DNA of 64,000 bases from Enteractinococcus coprophilus. GTDB taxonomy: Bacteria > Actinomycetota > Actinomycetes > Actinomycetales > Micrococcaceae. Under the pieces are notes generated by a model. The model saw only the letters and a list, made by a program, of their open reading frames with translations. It was not told where the DNA came from and ran no database searches. Position 1 is the stretch's first letter. Each line of letters opens with the position of its first letter. The position numbers were made by a program, and so were the translations under genes. The DNA lies in the NCBI RefSeq assembly GCF_006716305.1, contig NZ_VFOU01000002.1:310001-374000 (forward strand), given 5' to 3'. Positions 37,888 to 46,436 of this stretch are shown here, piece after piece.

Positions 37888-38433
37888 ATGCAACTACCAA
37901 AACCACGCACCATACTGCTCACGATTTTCACCGCAACCACCCTGGCACTGACCGGTTGCGTTGCAGACCCTGACGTCGCTGATGTCCTGCCGGATCAGGG
38001 TTCAGTCCCGACCCACGTAGCAGAAGTCACGTTCCCGGATACACAGGTTGCACAGACCTCTGAGTGGGTCGTTGAACAGATCAACGGCGTTCGAGCGATC
38101 AATAAGCAAGACTGGTATTCTCGGGTGTCGCCCGAACTGACCGAGGAGATCCCCGTCGATTCGCTCGTGGGGACGCTGAACTCCCAGTTACGGCCTTCGT
38201 TGCCGTTTGTGCCGTCCGACTACGAAGAACCTGAACCCAATTATGGGATCACTCGGCTAACACCGGATCTCACCGCACAACCGGTTGATCTCCATGTCAA
38301 AGTCGATGACACCGGGCTGATCAATGCGCTATGGTATGAAACCGTGGAATCCGACGCCACTAGCGCACCAGATACCACCGAGGAAACTACCGACGACGGC
38401 GAAGACGTCCCGTCTGATGGCCTAGGTCAGTAG
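37888..38433 (+). CDS. Putative secreted lipoprotein, unknown function
   Basis: The 181-residue product has a lipoprotein signal peptide: a basic start, hydrophobic core and the lipobox LTGC with Cys at about residue 24. The mature part contains a compact domain (about 45-155) with WVVEQINGVRAINKQDWYSRVSPEL and LRPSLPFVPSDYEE split across it, reminiscent of the NTF2-like N-terminal domain of some actinobacterial LpqF/beta-lactamase-like proteins, without a catalytic part. An acidic Thr/Asp/Glu-rich tail ends it. It starts four bases after ctaB and is probably co-transcribed, so a link to oxidase assembly is possible but unproven. I do not know its function. Confidence 0.72.
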   Translation: MQLPKPRTILLTIFTATTLALTGCVADPDVADVLPDQGSVPTHVAEVTFPDTQVAQTSEWVVEQINGVRAINKQDWYSRVSPELTEEIPVDSLVGTLNSQLRPSLPFVPSDYEEPEPNYGITRLTPDLTAQPVDLHVKVDDTGLINALWYETVESDATSAPDTTEETTDDGEDVPSDGLGQ

Positions 38434-38457
38434 CACCAAATACACTTCCCTCAGCAT

Positions 38458-38496
38458 GAAAGCATCTGCTGCTGGCACTACAGCGCAGATGCTTTC
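38458..38496 (+). terminator. Hairpin after the lipoprotein gene (probable terminator)
   Basis: GAAAGCATCTGC (38458-38469) pairs with GCAGATGCTTTC (38485-38496), 12-bp stem and 15-nt loop, followed by GGCATTTC. The U-tract is weak. It lies 24 bp after the lipoprotein stop. Confidence 0.65.
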
Positions 38497-38563
38497 GGCA
38501 TTTCTGCAGACTCTACGTCGCGCGGCTAATATCGCTTCACCGTTGAGTGGTGGTTTTAAATAC

Positions 38564-38595
38564 TGCTGCCAACGTCGAGGGCGACGCTGGCAGCA
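38564..38595 (-). terminator. Second hairpin in the ctaB-lipoprotein/ctaA convergent spacer
   Basis: TGCTGCCA (38564-38571) pairs with TGGCAGCA (38588-38595) and an inner CGTCG/CGACG continues the stem after one mismatch. On the minus strand it is followed by GTATTTAAAA, so it may end ctaA transcription. Confidence 0.5.
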
Positions 38596-38629
38596 TTGGA
38601 GAACTATCGATATGGTGTCGAAGCTAAAA

Positions 38630-39646
38630 CTAGGCTGAGGCCAGTTGGTCGCCTGAATCTTCAACCATAAGCTCGGAGCGCGTTGGTCGTGTCGCATACT
38701 TTGCAGTAAATACATCCAAGACCAGCGTCATAGCCCAGGTCACGAACCCGGTGCCGATCATATGCAAACCGACCACGAGAATCGGCAGCCCGTTGAAGTG
38801 CTGGTAGAAACCAACCAGCGCCTGAAAGACAATGACTGCAATGAGCGCCCAGACCGCCCGACGCTGACGCAGCGAAGTATCCATCCGGTACATCACAACC
38901 GCCACGATGATCGCCAAAGTGATCATGAGGTAGACCGGTGCCGCATGCATACGGCTCACCAGTAACTGGTCGAAGTCATGTCGGGGTGCAGTAGGGTCGC
39001 CACCGTGTGGACCAGAACCAGTCACCACCGTGCCGACAATCAACACGACCCAGCCTGCCGCATAGATCATGACGGCGGCGACGCGGGTCAGCGGCGTCGA
39101 TTGACCATCCTGTAGTCGTACCGGATGCCCCTGGGTTAGTCGAGCGCGACGCTCAGCACCGATGCGGTGGGCCAACAGCGTCGCGATGGACACCATTAAC
39201 GCCGAGACGATGAAGTGCAGGCTCACTACCCACGGATTCAGGCCGGTCCAGACGGTAATTCCACCGATGACGGCTTGTGCAGGAATGACCAGCAAGAGCA
39301 CGATCGACATGTTGAACAGTGATCGGTGGGTTTTGCGGACTCGCAAAAGCGCCAGAATCATGAGTACGGCGATGGCGGCTAGGACAAAGGTCAGCAACCG
39401 GTTGCCGAATTCAATGGCTCCGTGCATCCCCATCTCAGGGGTTGTCACATACGAATCCGGGGTGCATCGGGGCCATTCGGAACAGCCCAGGCCCGAGGCG
39501 GTCAACCGGACCGCACCACCGGTAACAATAATGCCGGCCTGGGAGATAACTGAGGCTACGCCCAAAATCATCGTCCACAAAGTAAACGTGCGAGGCATGA
39601 GCACATCAGCCCACTTGCGGGCCGTGTGGTTGCCTGAAGTAGTCAT
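38630..39646 (-). CDS. ctaA: Haem A synthase (COX15/CtaA family)
   Basis: CtaA oxidises a methyl group of haem O to give haem A. The 338-residue protein has about eight membrane segments, with GGAVRLTASGLGCSEWPRC (the first extracellular loop with a Cys pair), MGMHGAIEFGNRLLTF (haem-ligand His region, EFGNR motif), SLHFIVSAL and later His residues such as LLVSRMHAAPVYL and LHMIGTGFV. This is the expected four-His pattern of the family. It is convergent with the ctaB-lipoprotein unit and upstream of nothing else on its strand. Confidence 0.94.
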   Translation of the reverse strand: MTTSGNHTARKWADVLMPRTFTLWTMILGVASVISQAGIIVTGGAVRLTASGLGCSEWPRCTPDSYVTTPEMGMHGAIEFGNRLLTFVLAAIAVLMILALLRVRKTHRSLFNMSIVLLLVIPAQAVIGGITVWTGLNPWVVSLHFIVSALMVSIATLLAHRIGAERRARLTQGHPVRLQDGQSTPLTRVAAVMIYAAGWVVLIVGTVVTGSGPHGGDPTAPRHDFDQLLVSRMHAAPVYLMITLAIIVAVVMYRMDTSLRQRRAVWALIAVIVFQALVGFYQHFNGLPILVVGLHMIGTGFVTWAMTLVLDVFTAKYATRPTRSELMVEDSGDQLASA

Positions 39647-39706
39647 GAAAAGATTTCCTCAATGTTCGTGTTGAGCGTGTGCGCACACGCGATGGTGACA
39701 CATGGA

Positions 39707-40477
39707 CTAACGCCACTTAAACCAGCGTATAGTGCCGAGGCTGAGTACAACGGTCCAGACGGCCAGAATGACACAGGATACGGCGTCGAAATTGCCCTCT
39801 ACGAGTGCAGCACGCAGCCCATTGCCTAGCGCTGCCGAGGGCAGATAGTTGATAAACACGCTGCCGGCGAATTCAGCTATCGGGAAGACGACACCACCAA
39901 GGGCACCTAAAATTACCCACGAGATATTCGTAATGGCCAAGGTCGCCTCGGCGCGAACAGTTCCGGCGATCAATAGACCTAGAGCAGTGAACGCCAGTGC
40001 TCCCAGAGCGACGAACAGCAGCGCAAACCCCAGTCCAGAAACTGCTGGAGACCAGCCCAATAGCAGGGCTACACCGCCAATAACAACTAGTTGAGTGACT
40101 TGTACCATCAGTACGGCTACGGCTTTGCCCAAGAGGAGACCCACTGGGCCCAGGGGAGTGGTCGCCAAGTACTGCAGTACACCGTAACGCCGATCGAATC
40201 CGGTAGCGATTCCTTGTCCGGTCAATCCGGAGGACAGCACCGATAACGCCAGAATCCCCGGAGTAGCAATATCGATAGTTGACGGCCCGCCAGGCGAATC
40301 AAATAAATCAGTAAAGTACAGGCCCGCCAAGGCCAGTAACGGCAAAATGATCGAAACTAAAAGCTGCTCGCCATTCGTGACCGTCACCCGGGTTTCATAG
40401 CGCCCTTGAGCCAATACTTTCGACACTAGGGAAGCTGAATGTGGCTTATTTACGGGCGCCAGATCAAGCGTGGTCAT
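39707..40477 (-). CDS. ABC-2 type transporter permease
   Basis: The 256-residue protein is a six-segment ABC-2-type permease with a typical N-terminal soluble stretch and segments at roughly residues 45-63, 75-95, 115-140, 148-170, 180-200 and 230-248. Its start overlaps the end of the ATPase gene by 14 bp, so the two make one exporter (one ATPase, one permease). The neighbouring ctaA gene is the next on the same strand. Related pairs are found near ctaA/sufR in other Micrococcales; the cargo is unknown. Confidence 0.87.
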   Translation of the reverse strand: MTTLDLAPVNKPHSASLVSKVLAQGRYETRVTVTNGEQLLVSIILPLLALAGLYFTDLFDSPGGPSTIDIATPGILALSVLSSGLTGQGIATGFDRRYGVLQYLATTPLGPVGLLLGKAVAVLMVQVTQLVVIGGVALLLGWSPAVSGLGFALLFVALGALAFTALGLLIAGTVRAEATLAITNISWVILGALGGVVFPIAEFAGSVFINYLPSAALGNGLRAALVEGNFDAVSCVILAVWTVVLSLGTIRWFKWR

Positions 40478-41393
40478 GTGCCGTCAACTCCCAAAATACG
40501 TCTTCAAGTGATTTACTGTTCAACCCCATATCCATCGGCATGACGTTGTGTTTGAGCATCCAGGCGGTCAATGCATGAAGGTCTGCTGGTGTTTCAATGC
40601 CGGCCACACACCACACCAGCGAGTCCGAGACCAATTCATCACGGCTCAGTTTTAGATGCGAGGGAAAATCTTGTTGTTGCTCGGTGGTGAGCTCTTCACG
40701 AACCCGGAAGGTAAATGGTGGCCGCAACCCCGTTGAGGTGAGTTCTTCTACAGAACCTGCGGCCTCAACGCGACCGTCACGGATCAGCACTACGTGGTCG
40801 GCCAGACGCTGAGCATCTTCCAATAGGTGCGTAGTCAGAATGATGCATACCCCCACAGCCTTCAGCTCTTCGATGAGTTCGAAAACGATCTGGCGTGACA
40901 CCGGATCCAAGCCAGCTGAAGGTTCGTCAAGAAACACCACACGCGGACGGCCTACCAGAGCGGCAGCCATTCCAAGACGCTGTCGCTGCCCACCCGACAG
41001 CCGCCTGATTGGCCGGTCTCTAAAATCCTGAATGTCGAGGCGGTCCATCAAGGCTTCGATGTCAGCAGGATGCTGATAGAGACGTTGCAAATGTTGCAGT
41101 AAGCGTTCCCCGGTGACTGCCATGGGCAAGCCGCCATCCTGCAGCATTACCCCGACTTGACTACGAAGGCCGGCTCCGGCGCGATATGGGTCAACACCCA
41201 GCAGGCGAACCGTGCCGGAACTCGCTTTATCGATGCCCTGGGCAATAGACAGCGTGGTCGTTTTCCCGGCACCATTAGGCCCTAGCAGCGCAGTCACTTC
41301 ACCCGCTTGGGCCTCGAAACTTATGCCCTTAAGAATATGGAAGCGCCCGTTGCGGGTCGGCACATCGCGATGAACGTTGGTTAATGACAGCAT
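40464..41393 (-). CDS. ABC transporter ATP-binding protein (DrrA/CcmA-like)
   Basis: The roughly 309-residue ATPase has Walker A LLGPNGAGKTTT, Q-loop MLQDGG, signature LSGGQRQRLGMA, Walker B VVFLDEPSAGLDP and switch His in LTTHLLEDAQ. A C-terminal extension of about 90 residues is typical of DrrA-like export ATPases. I place the start at 41393 (MLSLTNVH); the longer open frame up to 41465 lacks a conserved sequence. No clear ribosome site precedes it. It is paired with the overlapping permease gene and divergent from sufR, with a striking palindrome between. Confidence 0.9.
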   Translation of the reverse strand: MLSLTNVHRDVPTRNGRFHILKGISFEAQAGEVTALLGPNGAGKTTTLSIAQGIDKASSGTVRLLGVDPYRAGAGLRSQVGVMLQDGGLPMAVTGERLLQHLQRLYQHPADIEALMDRLDIQDFRDRPIRRLSGGQRQRLGMAAALVGRPRVVFLDEPSAGLDPVSRQIVFELIEELKAVGVCIILTTHLLEDAQRLADHVVLIRDGRVEAAGSVEELTSTGLRPPFTFRVREELTTEQQQDFPSHLKLSRDELVSDSLVWCVAGIETPADLHALTAWMLKHNVMPMDMGLNSKSLEDVFWELTAHDHA

Positions 41394-41470
41394 GAACGAG
41401 AAATCACAACACTTGAGCAGAATCAAGAATAAATACGGCCTTAGTTTAGCCCCATATGCTGACAACCCTC

Positions 41471-41492
41471 GCTCTGAGCCTTGGCTCAGAGC
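41471..41492. promoter_or_regulatory. Perfect palindrome between the ABC exporter and sufR (candidate operator)
   Basis: GCTCTGAGCC and GGCTCAGAGC are exact inverted repeats separated by TT. The site lies about 78-80 bp from both divergent start codons. The symmetry suits a dimeric regulator; alternatively it is an untranscribed hairpin. Confidence 0.5.
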
Positions 41493-41554
41493 AGAACATT
41501 GTCGTCCGTGAGCAGGAACATATGGGGTTGACTAGCCAAACGGGCGAAGTTGTC

Positions 41555-41560
41555 TATAAT
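41555..41560 (+). promoter_or_regulatory. -10 element of the sufR-suf operon
   Basis: A perfect TATAAT ends 11 bases before the sufR ATG, so the transcript would be leaderless or nearly so. A TTGACT at 41528-41533 is 21 bp away, too far for a standard -35. Confidence 0.6.
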
Positions 41561-41571
41561 TAGGGCATACC

Positions 41572-42318
41572 ATGTTTACTAAATTCGCTGAAACCCCTTC
41601 GGACAAATCCACTTCTGGTAGCGGCTCCGCCAAAACAACCCGCCAGAAGGTCATGCACGCCGTCCTTTCACAAGGGCCGGTTAGCGCTGCCACGATTGGC
41701 AAGAATCTTAATCTCACGGCCGCAGCTGTGCGCCGTCACCTGGATGCGCTCGAGGAAGAAGGCCTCGTCGAAGTCAAAGTGGTCTCTGGCTCCCAGCGTG
41801 GGGCTGGACGTCCTTCACGTCGATATGTCGTGACCCAACGCGGTCAGGTCCAACTCGGCGATGACTATCTGGGAGTTGCCAAGGATGCGATGATAGCGCT
41901 TCGCGAGCTGGGCGGGCAAGACGCTCTTCGTGGTTTCGCACGAAACTATTTCAGCAAAGTCGAACAGCGGTTTCACGAAGAGATCGGTGAGGATTCCACA
42001 CTTAACGATCGCATTCAAACATTGACACGCGTGCTAGCTGAGCTTGGCTTTGCAGCGACAACACGTCGTGCGGGACGAACCGCGAAGGTCACCACCCTAC
42101 GCGCCGCCCAAATCTGCCAGGGGCATTGTCCTATCCAAGAGCTCGCCGGAGAGTTCCCGCTGTTCTGCGAGGAAGAAACTGATCTATTTGCGCGTTTACT
42201 AGAAGTAGACGTCCGACGACTCGCGACAATGCCCACAGGTGGCCATGTGTGCAACACCCACGTACCATTGGGTCGGGCAGCGCATGCGTCTCTTCGAGCA
42301 GCAACGAGTGCCAGATAA
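41572..42318 (+). CDS. sufR: SufR-like iron-sulphur transcriptional regulator
   Basis: SufR represses the suf operon when its Fe-S cluster is intact. The 248-residue protein has an N-terminal winged helix-turn-helix (residues about 20-90; LSQGPVSAATIGKNLNLTAA across its first helices) and a C-terminal cluster-binding region with four Cys residues in QICQGHC, PLFCEE and HVCNTH, matching the SufR pattern. It starts 11 bases after a TATAAT box. It is the first gene of sufR-sufB-sufD-sufC-sufT, the arrangement seen across Actinobacteria. Confidence 0.92.
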   Translation: MFTKFAETPSDKSTSGSGSAKTTRQKVMHAVLSQGPVSAATIGKNLNLTAAAVRRHLDALEEEGLVEVKVVSGSQRGAGRPSRRYVVTQRGQVQLGDDYLGVAKDAMIALRELGGQDALRGFARNYFSKVEQRFHEEIGEDSTLNDRIQTLTRVLAELGFAATTRRAGRTAKVTTLRAAQICQGHCPIQELAGEFPLFCEEETDLFARLLEVDVRRLATMPTGGHVCNTHVPLGRAAHASLRAATSAR

Positions 42319-42412
42319 CTTTAGTGGACTATTACATAACCAAATCACCGAGAGTCGCTTTCGACTTTCGTTTGATGAGCACCAATCACGACCCGTTTAA
42401 AAGAGGTTGATA

Positions 42413-43873
42413 ATGACGGATCAAATCAGTCAAGAAACCGCCGATCCCGGTGTGATCCAAGATGTTTTGGATGCAAACCCAGAGCTGGAAGCTATCGGGC
42501 CCTACGAATTCGGCTGGCATGACCCGGATCCTGCTGGAGAACAAGCGGTACGCGGCCTCAATGAAGACGTCGTCCGCAACATCTCTGCGCTAAAAGACGA
42601 GCCAGAGTGGATGCTAAAAACACGTCTGAAGGGTCTGCGCTACTTTGATCGCAAACCAATGCCAACCTGGGGTGCAGACCTCTCCGGTATTGATTTCGAT
42701 CGGATCAAATATTTCGTGCGCTCAACCGAGCGCCAGGCAACCCGCTGGGAAGATCTACCAGAAGATATTCTGGAAACCTACGAACGCCTCGGTATCCCAG
42801 AAGCCGAACGTGAGCGTCTCGTTGCCGGGGTTGCAGCCCAGTACGAATCTGAGGTTGTCTACCACCAGATCAACGACGAACTCGAGCGCCAGGGTGTTGT
42901 CTTCCTAGACACCGATACCGGTCTCAAGGAACACGAAGACGTTTTCAAAGAATACTTCGGCTCCGTGATTCCAGTTGGTGACAACAAGTTTTCCGCTCTG
43001 AACACCGCTGTGTGGTCGGGCGGCTCGTATGTGTACGTACCAAAGGGTGTTCACGTTGAGATTCCATTGCAGGCCTACTTCCGGATTAACACCGAGAACA
43101 TGGGTCAGTTCGAACGCACGCTGATCATCGCCGACGAAGGTTCCTATGTTCACTACGTCGAAGGCTGTACCGCACCGATCTACAAGACCGACTCGCTACA
43201 CTCGGCTGTTGTAGAGATCATCGTCAAGAAGAATGCTCGCGTTCGTTACACGACCATTCAGAACTGGTCCAACAACGTCTACAACCTGGTCACCAAGCGT
43301 GCAGTCGTTGAAGAAGGCGGCACCATGGAATGGGTCGATGGCAACATCGGCTCCAAGGTCACCATGAAATACCCAGCCGTTTACCTAACCGGTGAACACG
43401 CAGCTGGAGAAACCTTGACCATGGCCTTTGCTGGCGCCGGCCAGTACCAGGACACCGGCTCCAAGATGGTTCACCTGGCGCCAAATACCAAGTCGAACAT
43501 TATTTCCAAGTCGGTTGCCCGTGGTGGTGGACGCTCCGCCTACCGCGGTCTAGTCCAGATCGCCGAAGGCGCCAAGAACTCCGCAAACAACACCGAGTGT
43601 GACGCGTTGTTAGTCGATACCATTTCCCGTACCGACACGTACCCATACATCGACATCCGCGAAGATGATGTCACCCTGGGTCACGAAGCAACCGTTTCCA
43701 AGGTCTCCGAGATGCAGTTGTTCTATCTGATGAGCCGTGGTCTGTCAGAAGAAGAAGCCATGGCCATGATCGTCCGTGGTTTTGTGGAACCCATTTCGCG
43801 TCACCTGCCAATGGAATACGCACTCGAATTGAACAAACTTATTGAACTGCAAATGGAAGGATCGGTGGGCTAA
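42413..43873 (+). CDS. sufB: Fe-S cluster assembly protein SufB
   Basis: SufB is the main scaffold subunit of the SufBC2D complex. The 486-residue product has FVRSTERQA, the beta-helix core with [12 protein letters not shown] (near residue 244, Cys in the scaffold), [36 protein letters not shown] and [24 protein letters not shown]-type end (here [10 protein letters not shown]). Start is ATG 42413 behind AAGAGG; an in-frame TTG lies two codons upstream. sufD follows after two bases, so they are coupled. Confidence 0.96.
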   Translation: MTDQISQETADPGVIQDVLDANPELEAIGPYEFGWHDPDPAGEQAVRGLNEDVVRNISALKDEPEWMLKTRLKGLRYFDRKPMPTWGADLSGIDFDRIKYFVRSTERQATRWEDLPEDILETYERLGIPEAERERLVAGVAAQYESEVVYHQINDELERQGVVFLDTDTGLKEHEDVFKEYFGSVIPVGDNKFSALNTAVWSGGSYVYVPKGVHVEIPLQAYFRINTENMGQFERTLIIADEGSYVHYVEGCTAPIYKTDSLHSAVVEIIVKKNARVRYTTIQNWSNNVYNLVTKRAVVEEGGTMEWVDGNIGSKVTMKYPAVYLTGEHAAGETLTMAFAGAGQYQDTGSKMVHLAPNTKSNIISKSVARGGGRSAYRGLVQIAEGAKNSANNTECDALLVDTISRTDTYPYIDIREDDVTLGHEATVSKVSEMQLFYLMSRGLSEEEAMAMIVRGFVEPISRHLPMEYALELNKLIELQMEGSVG

Positions 43874-43875
43874 GC

Positions 43876-45132
43876 GTGGCCAACACTGACGCAACTACTC
43901 TCGACGACGGCCCAGCCCTGTTGATCCCAGGGATGGGCGAAGAAGGCGAAACACTTGTCGTCAAGCAAGCCGCTGGCCAGCAGTCCGAGACCGAAGAAGT
44001 AAAGTTCGGCACCTCGCGTGCGGACCGTGCCACCAGCTTCAACCTTGCAGATTTCCCGGTCCTGACCGGTGAAGAAGAAGACTGGCGCTTTACCCCGCTA
44101 CACCGCCTTGCCGGGCTGCACCTGCCAGACGGCGACGACGCGCTGCTGACCGGTGTCGAACCCAAGGTTTCCGTCACCGAACACGAGGGCGTCACAATCG
44201 AGACCGTTGGTCGCGATGACACACGCCTGGGCTCCTTCATGGTCCCAGATGACCGCACTTCTGCTGCCGCCTGGGCCTCCTTCACCGAAGCCACCGTGAT
44301 CACCGTGGCTGACAACCTCGAAATTGACAGCCCGATCACCGTTTCGGTGGAAGGTAACTCAACGGATCCAGCAGCACAGCACATCTATGTCGCTGTCGGA
44401 GCCAATGCCCACGTCAACCTGGTCATCAATCAAACTGGCAAGGCGACTGTCTCACAGAACATCGAATTTGCCGTTGGTGAGGGCGCCAATGTGAATGTCA
44501 CCTCGATCCAAGCCTGGGATGATGAGACTGTTCATGTCGGTTCACAGCAAGCCTCCCTGGGTAAAGACTCGACCTTCAAACACGTCGTTATCACCTACGG
44601 CGGTTCGCTAGTACGTCTGACCCCGATCACCCGCTTCGCCGGTGAAGGCGCGACCACCAACATGTACGGCCTGTACTTCGCTGATGCGGGTCAGCACCTG
44701 GAACACCGTATCTTCATTGATCACTCGACCAACAACTGCACCTCGGATGCCCTCTACAAGGGTGCCCTGCAGGGTAAAGGTGCGCGCACCGTATGGGTTG
44801 GCGACGTCCTGATTCGTGGGAACACCTCAGGTACCGACTCGTATGAGAAAAACGAGAACCTCCTACTCAGCGAAGGTGCGCAGGCTGACTCGATTCCTAA
44901 CCTGGAAATCGAAACCGGCATCATCGATTCCGGTGGCCATGCATCCTCCGTTGGACGTTTTGATGAACAGCAACTGTTCTACCTGATGGCTCGGGGTATC
45001 CCAGAGCCGCTAGCCCGCAAGCTGATCGTGCGTGGTTTCCTCAACGAAATCATCCAGAAGATCGGCATCGAGGAAGTTGAAACAGCCGTGACTGAGGTCA
45101 TGGAAGACGAAATCGCCGACCTCGAGCTCTAA
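43876..45132 (+). CDS. sufD: Fe-S cluster assembly protein SufD
   Basis: SufD partners SufB in the scaffold complex and helps iron entry. The 418-residue protein has a divergent N-terminal part and a C-terminal beta-helix with LYFADAGQHLEHRIFIDHS, ALYKGALQGKGARTVWVGDV and the conserved end GHASSVGRFDEQQLFYLMARG. The His in FDEQQ-adjacent GHASS region is the one implicated in assembly. It starts with GTG two bases after sufB. Confidence 0.95.
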   Translation: MANTDATTLDDGPALLIPGMGEEGETLVVKQAAGQQSETEEVKFGTSRADRATSFNLADFPVLTGEEEDWRFTPLHRLAGLHLPDGDDALLTGVEPKVSVTEHEGVTIETVGRDDTRLGSFMVPDDRTSAAAWASFTEATVITVADNLEIDSPITVSVEGNSTDPAAQHIYVAVGANAHVNLVINQTGKATVSQNIEFAVGEGANVNVTSIQAWDDETVHVGSQQASLGKDSTFKHVVITYGGSLVRLTPITRFAGEGATTNMYGLYFADAGQHLEHRIFIDHSTNNCTSDALYKGALQGKGARTVWVGDVLIRGNTSGTDSYEKNENLLLSEGAQADSIPNLEIETGIIDSGGHASSVGRFDEQQLFYLMARGIPEPLARKLIVRGFLNEIIQKIGIEEVETAVTEVMEDEIADLEL

Positions 45133-45195
45133 GCCCCACCTGTAGCCATTACCCAAAGCCCCGTACCCACGGGCAACAAGGAGACTTTTACAACA

Positions 45196-45960
45196 ATGTC
45201 AACTCTTGAGATCAAAGATCTGCACGTCAGCATCGATACCGAACAGGGCGAGGTAGAAATCCTCAAAGGTGTCAGCCTGACCATCAACTCCGGTGAAACC
45301 CACGCCATCATGGGCCCGAACGGTTCCGGAAAATCCACCCTGGCTCAGGCCATCGCCGGTCACCCCGCGTACAATGTCACCAGTGGCACAGTCCTGTTGG
45401 ATGGCGAGGACGTCTTGGAGATGGAAGTCGACGAACGTGCTCAGGCCGGCTTGTTCTTGGCCATGCAGTACCCAGTAGAGGTACCAGGTGTGTCGATGAC
45501 GAACTTCCTGCGTACCGCTAAGACCGCTCTTGACGGCGAAGCACCAACCATCCGCACCTGGGCCAAAGACGTTCGCGAAGCCATGGAGAACCTGGAAATG
45601 GACCAGACTTTCGCAACTCGTAACGTCAACGAAGGCTTCTCCGGTGGTGAGAAGAAACGCGCAGAAATCCTGCAGCTGGAACTCTTCAAACCAAAATTCG
45701 CGATTCTTGATGAAACTGACTCCGGCCTAGATATCGACGCCCTGCGCGTTGTCTCCGACGGTGTCAACCGTGCCCAGGAAAACAATGGCATGGGTAGCCT
45801 GTTGATTACCCACTACACCCGTATCCTGCGCTACATTAAGCCAGACTTCGTGCACGTCTTCGTGGACGGGAAGATCGTCGATTCCGGCGGCGCTGAACTG
45901 GCTGATCGCCTCGAAGACGAAGGCTACGTCAACTACGAAAAGACCGAAGCCACCGCCTAA
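45196..45960 (+). CDS. sufC: Fe-S cluster assembly ATPase SufC
   Basis: SufC is the ABC-type ATPase of the SufBCD complex. The 254-residue protein has Walker A MGPNGSGKSTLAQ, the SufC-specific LAMQYPVEVPGVS, signature FSGGEKKRAEILQ, Walker B AILDETDSGLDIDAL and LLITHYTRILRYI. The ATG follows AAGGAGA. It is 63 bp after sufD and 44 bp before the sufT-like gene; cysteine desulphurase and SufU genes, which usually follow in Actinobacteria, are not present. Confidence 0.97.
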   Translation: MSTLEIKDLHVSIDTEQGEVEILKGVSLTINSGETHAIMGPNGSGKSTLAQAIAGHPAYNVTSGTVLLDGEDVLEMEVDERAQAGLFLAMQYPVEVPGVSMTNFLRTAKTALDGEAPTIRTWAKDVREAMENLEMDQTFATRNVNEGFSGGEKKRAEILQLELFKPKFAILDETDSGLDIDALRVVSDGVNRAQENNGMGSLLITHYTRILRYIKPDFVHVFVDGKIVDSGGAELADRLEDEGYVNYEKTEATA

Positions 45961-46004
45961 GGCGAGTCTGATAACGTGCTAAGCAGACGGATCAGGAGGT
46001 AACC

Positions 46005-46328
46005 ATGTCCACTGTTGCACAAACACCATTAGAAGACATTGAAGAGGCCCTCAAAGACGTCATTGACCCCGAACTCGGCGTCAATATCGTTGATCTGGGA
46101 CTGCTATACGGATTAAACTACGCCGAAGACGGCGCGCTCATCGTCGACATGACGCTGACCACTGCCGCCTGCCCGCTCACCGATGTGATCGAGGATCAGG
46201 TTGGCCGTGCCGTCGAAACCATGGTCGATGAATGGCGCCTCAACTGGGTCTGGATGCCACCATGGGGTCCAGAAAAGATCACCGAAGACGGTCGCGAGCA
46301 GATGCGCGCACTGGGCTTCAACATCTAA
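46005..46328 (+). CDS. sufT: SufT / MIP18-family Fe-S assembly factor (DUF59)
   Basis: SufT-type proteins help mature Fe-S enzymes under high demand. The 107-residue protein is a single DUF59 domain: ALKDVIDPELGVNIVDLGLLY and the motif TTAACPLTDVIEDQ with the conserved Cys (near residue 52), ending in MRALGFNI. The ATG follows AGGAGGT. It closes the suf operon, being followed by a strong hairpin. Confidence 0.94.
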   Translation: MSTVAQTPLEDIEEALKDVIDPELGVNIVDLGLLYGLNYAEDGALIVDMTLTTAACPLTDVIEDQVGRAVETMVDEWRLNWVWMPPWGPEKITEDGREQMRALGFNI

Positions 46329-46343
46329 CCCAACTGCTTGTTC

Positions 46344-46383
46344 ACCAGCCGGTCGCACACCGCGAGGTATGCGACCGGCTGGT
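46344..46383 (+). terminator. Terminator of the suf operon
   Basis: ACCAGCCGGTCGCA (46344-46357) pairs with TGCGACCGGCTGGT (46370-46383), 14-bp stem and 12-nt loop, followed by CATTTAA. Confidence 0.85.
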
Positions 46384-46436
46384 CATTTAACCGCATACAC
46401 TGATAATGCCCCAACCTCAAAGGACAAAGGAAACAT

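Noticed and set aside
38422-38715. 97-codon minus-strand frame between the lipoprotein and ctaA
   Set aside because: It spans two hairpins and part of ctaA and has no family-like sequence or ribosome site.
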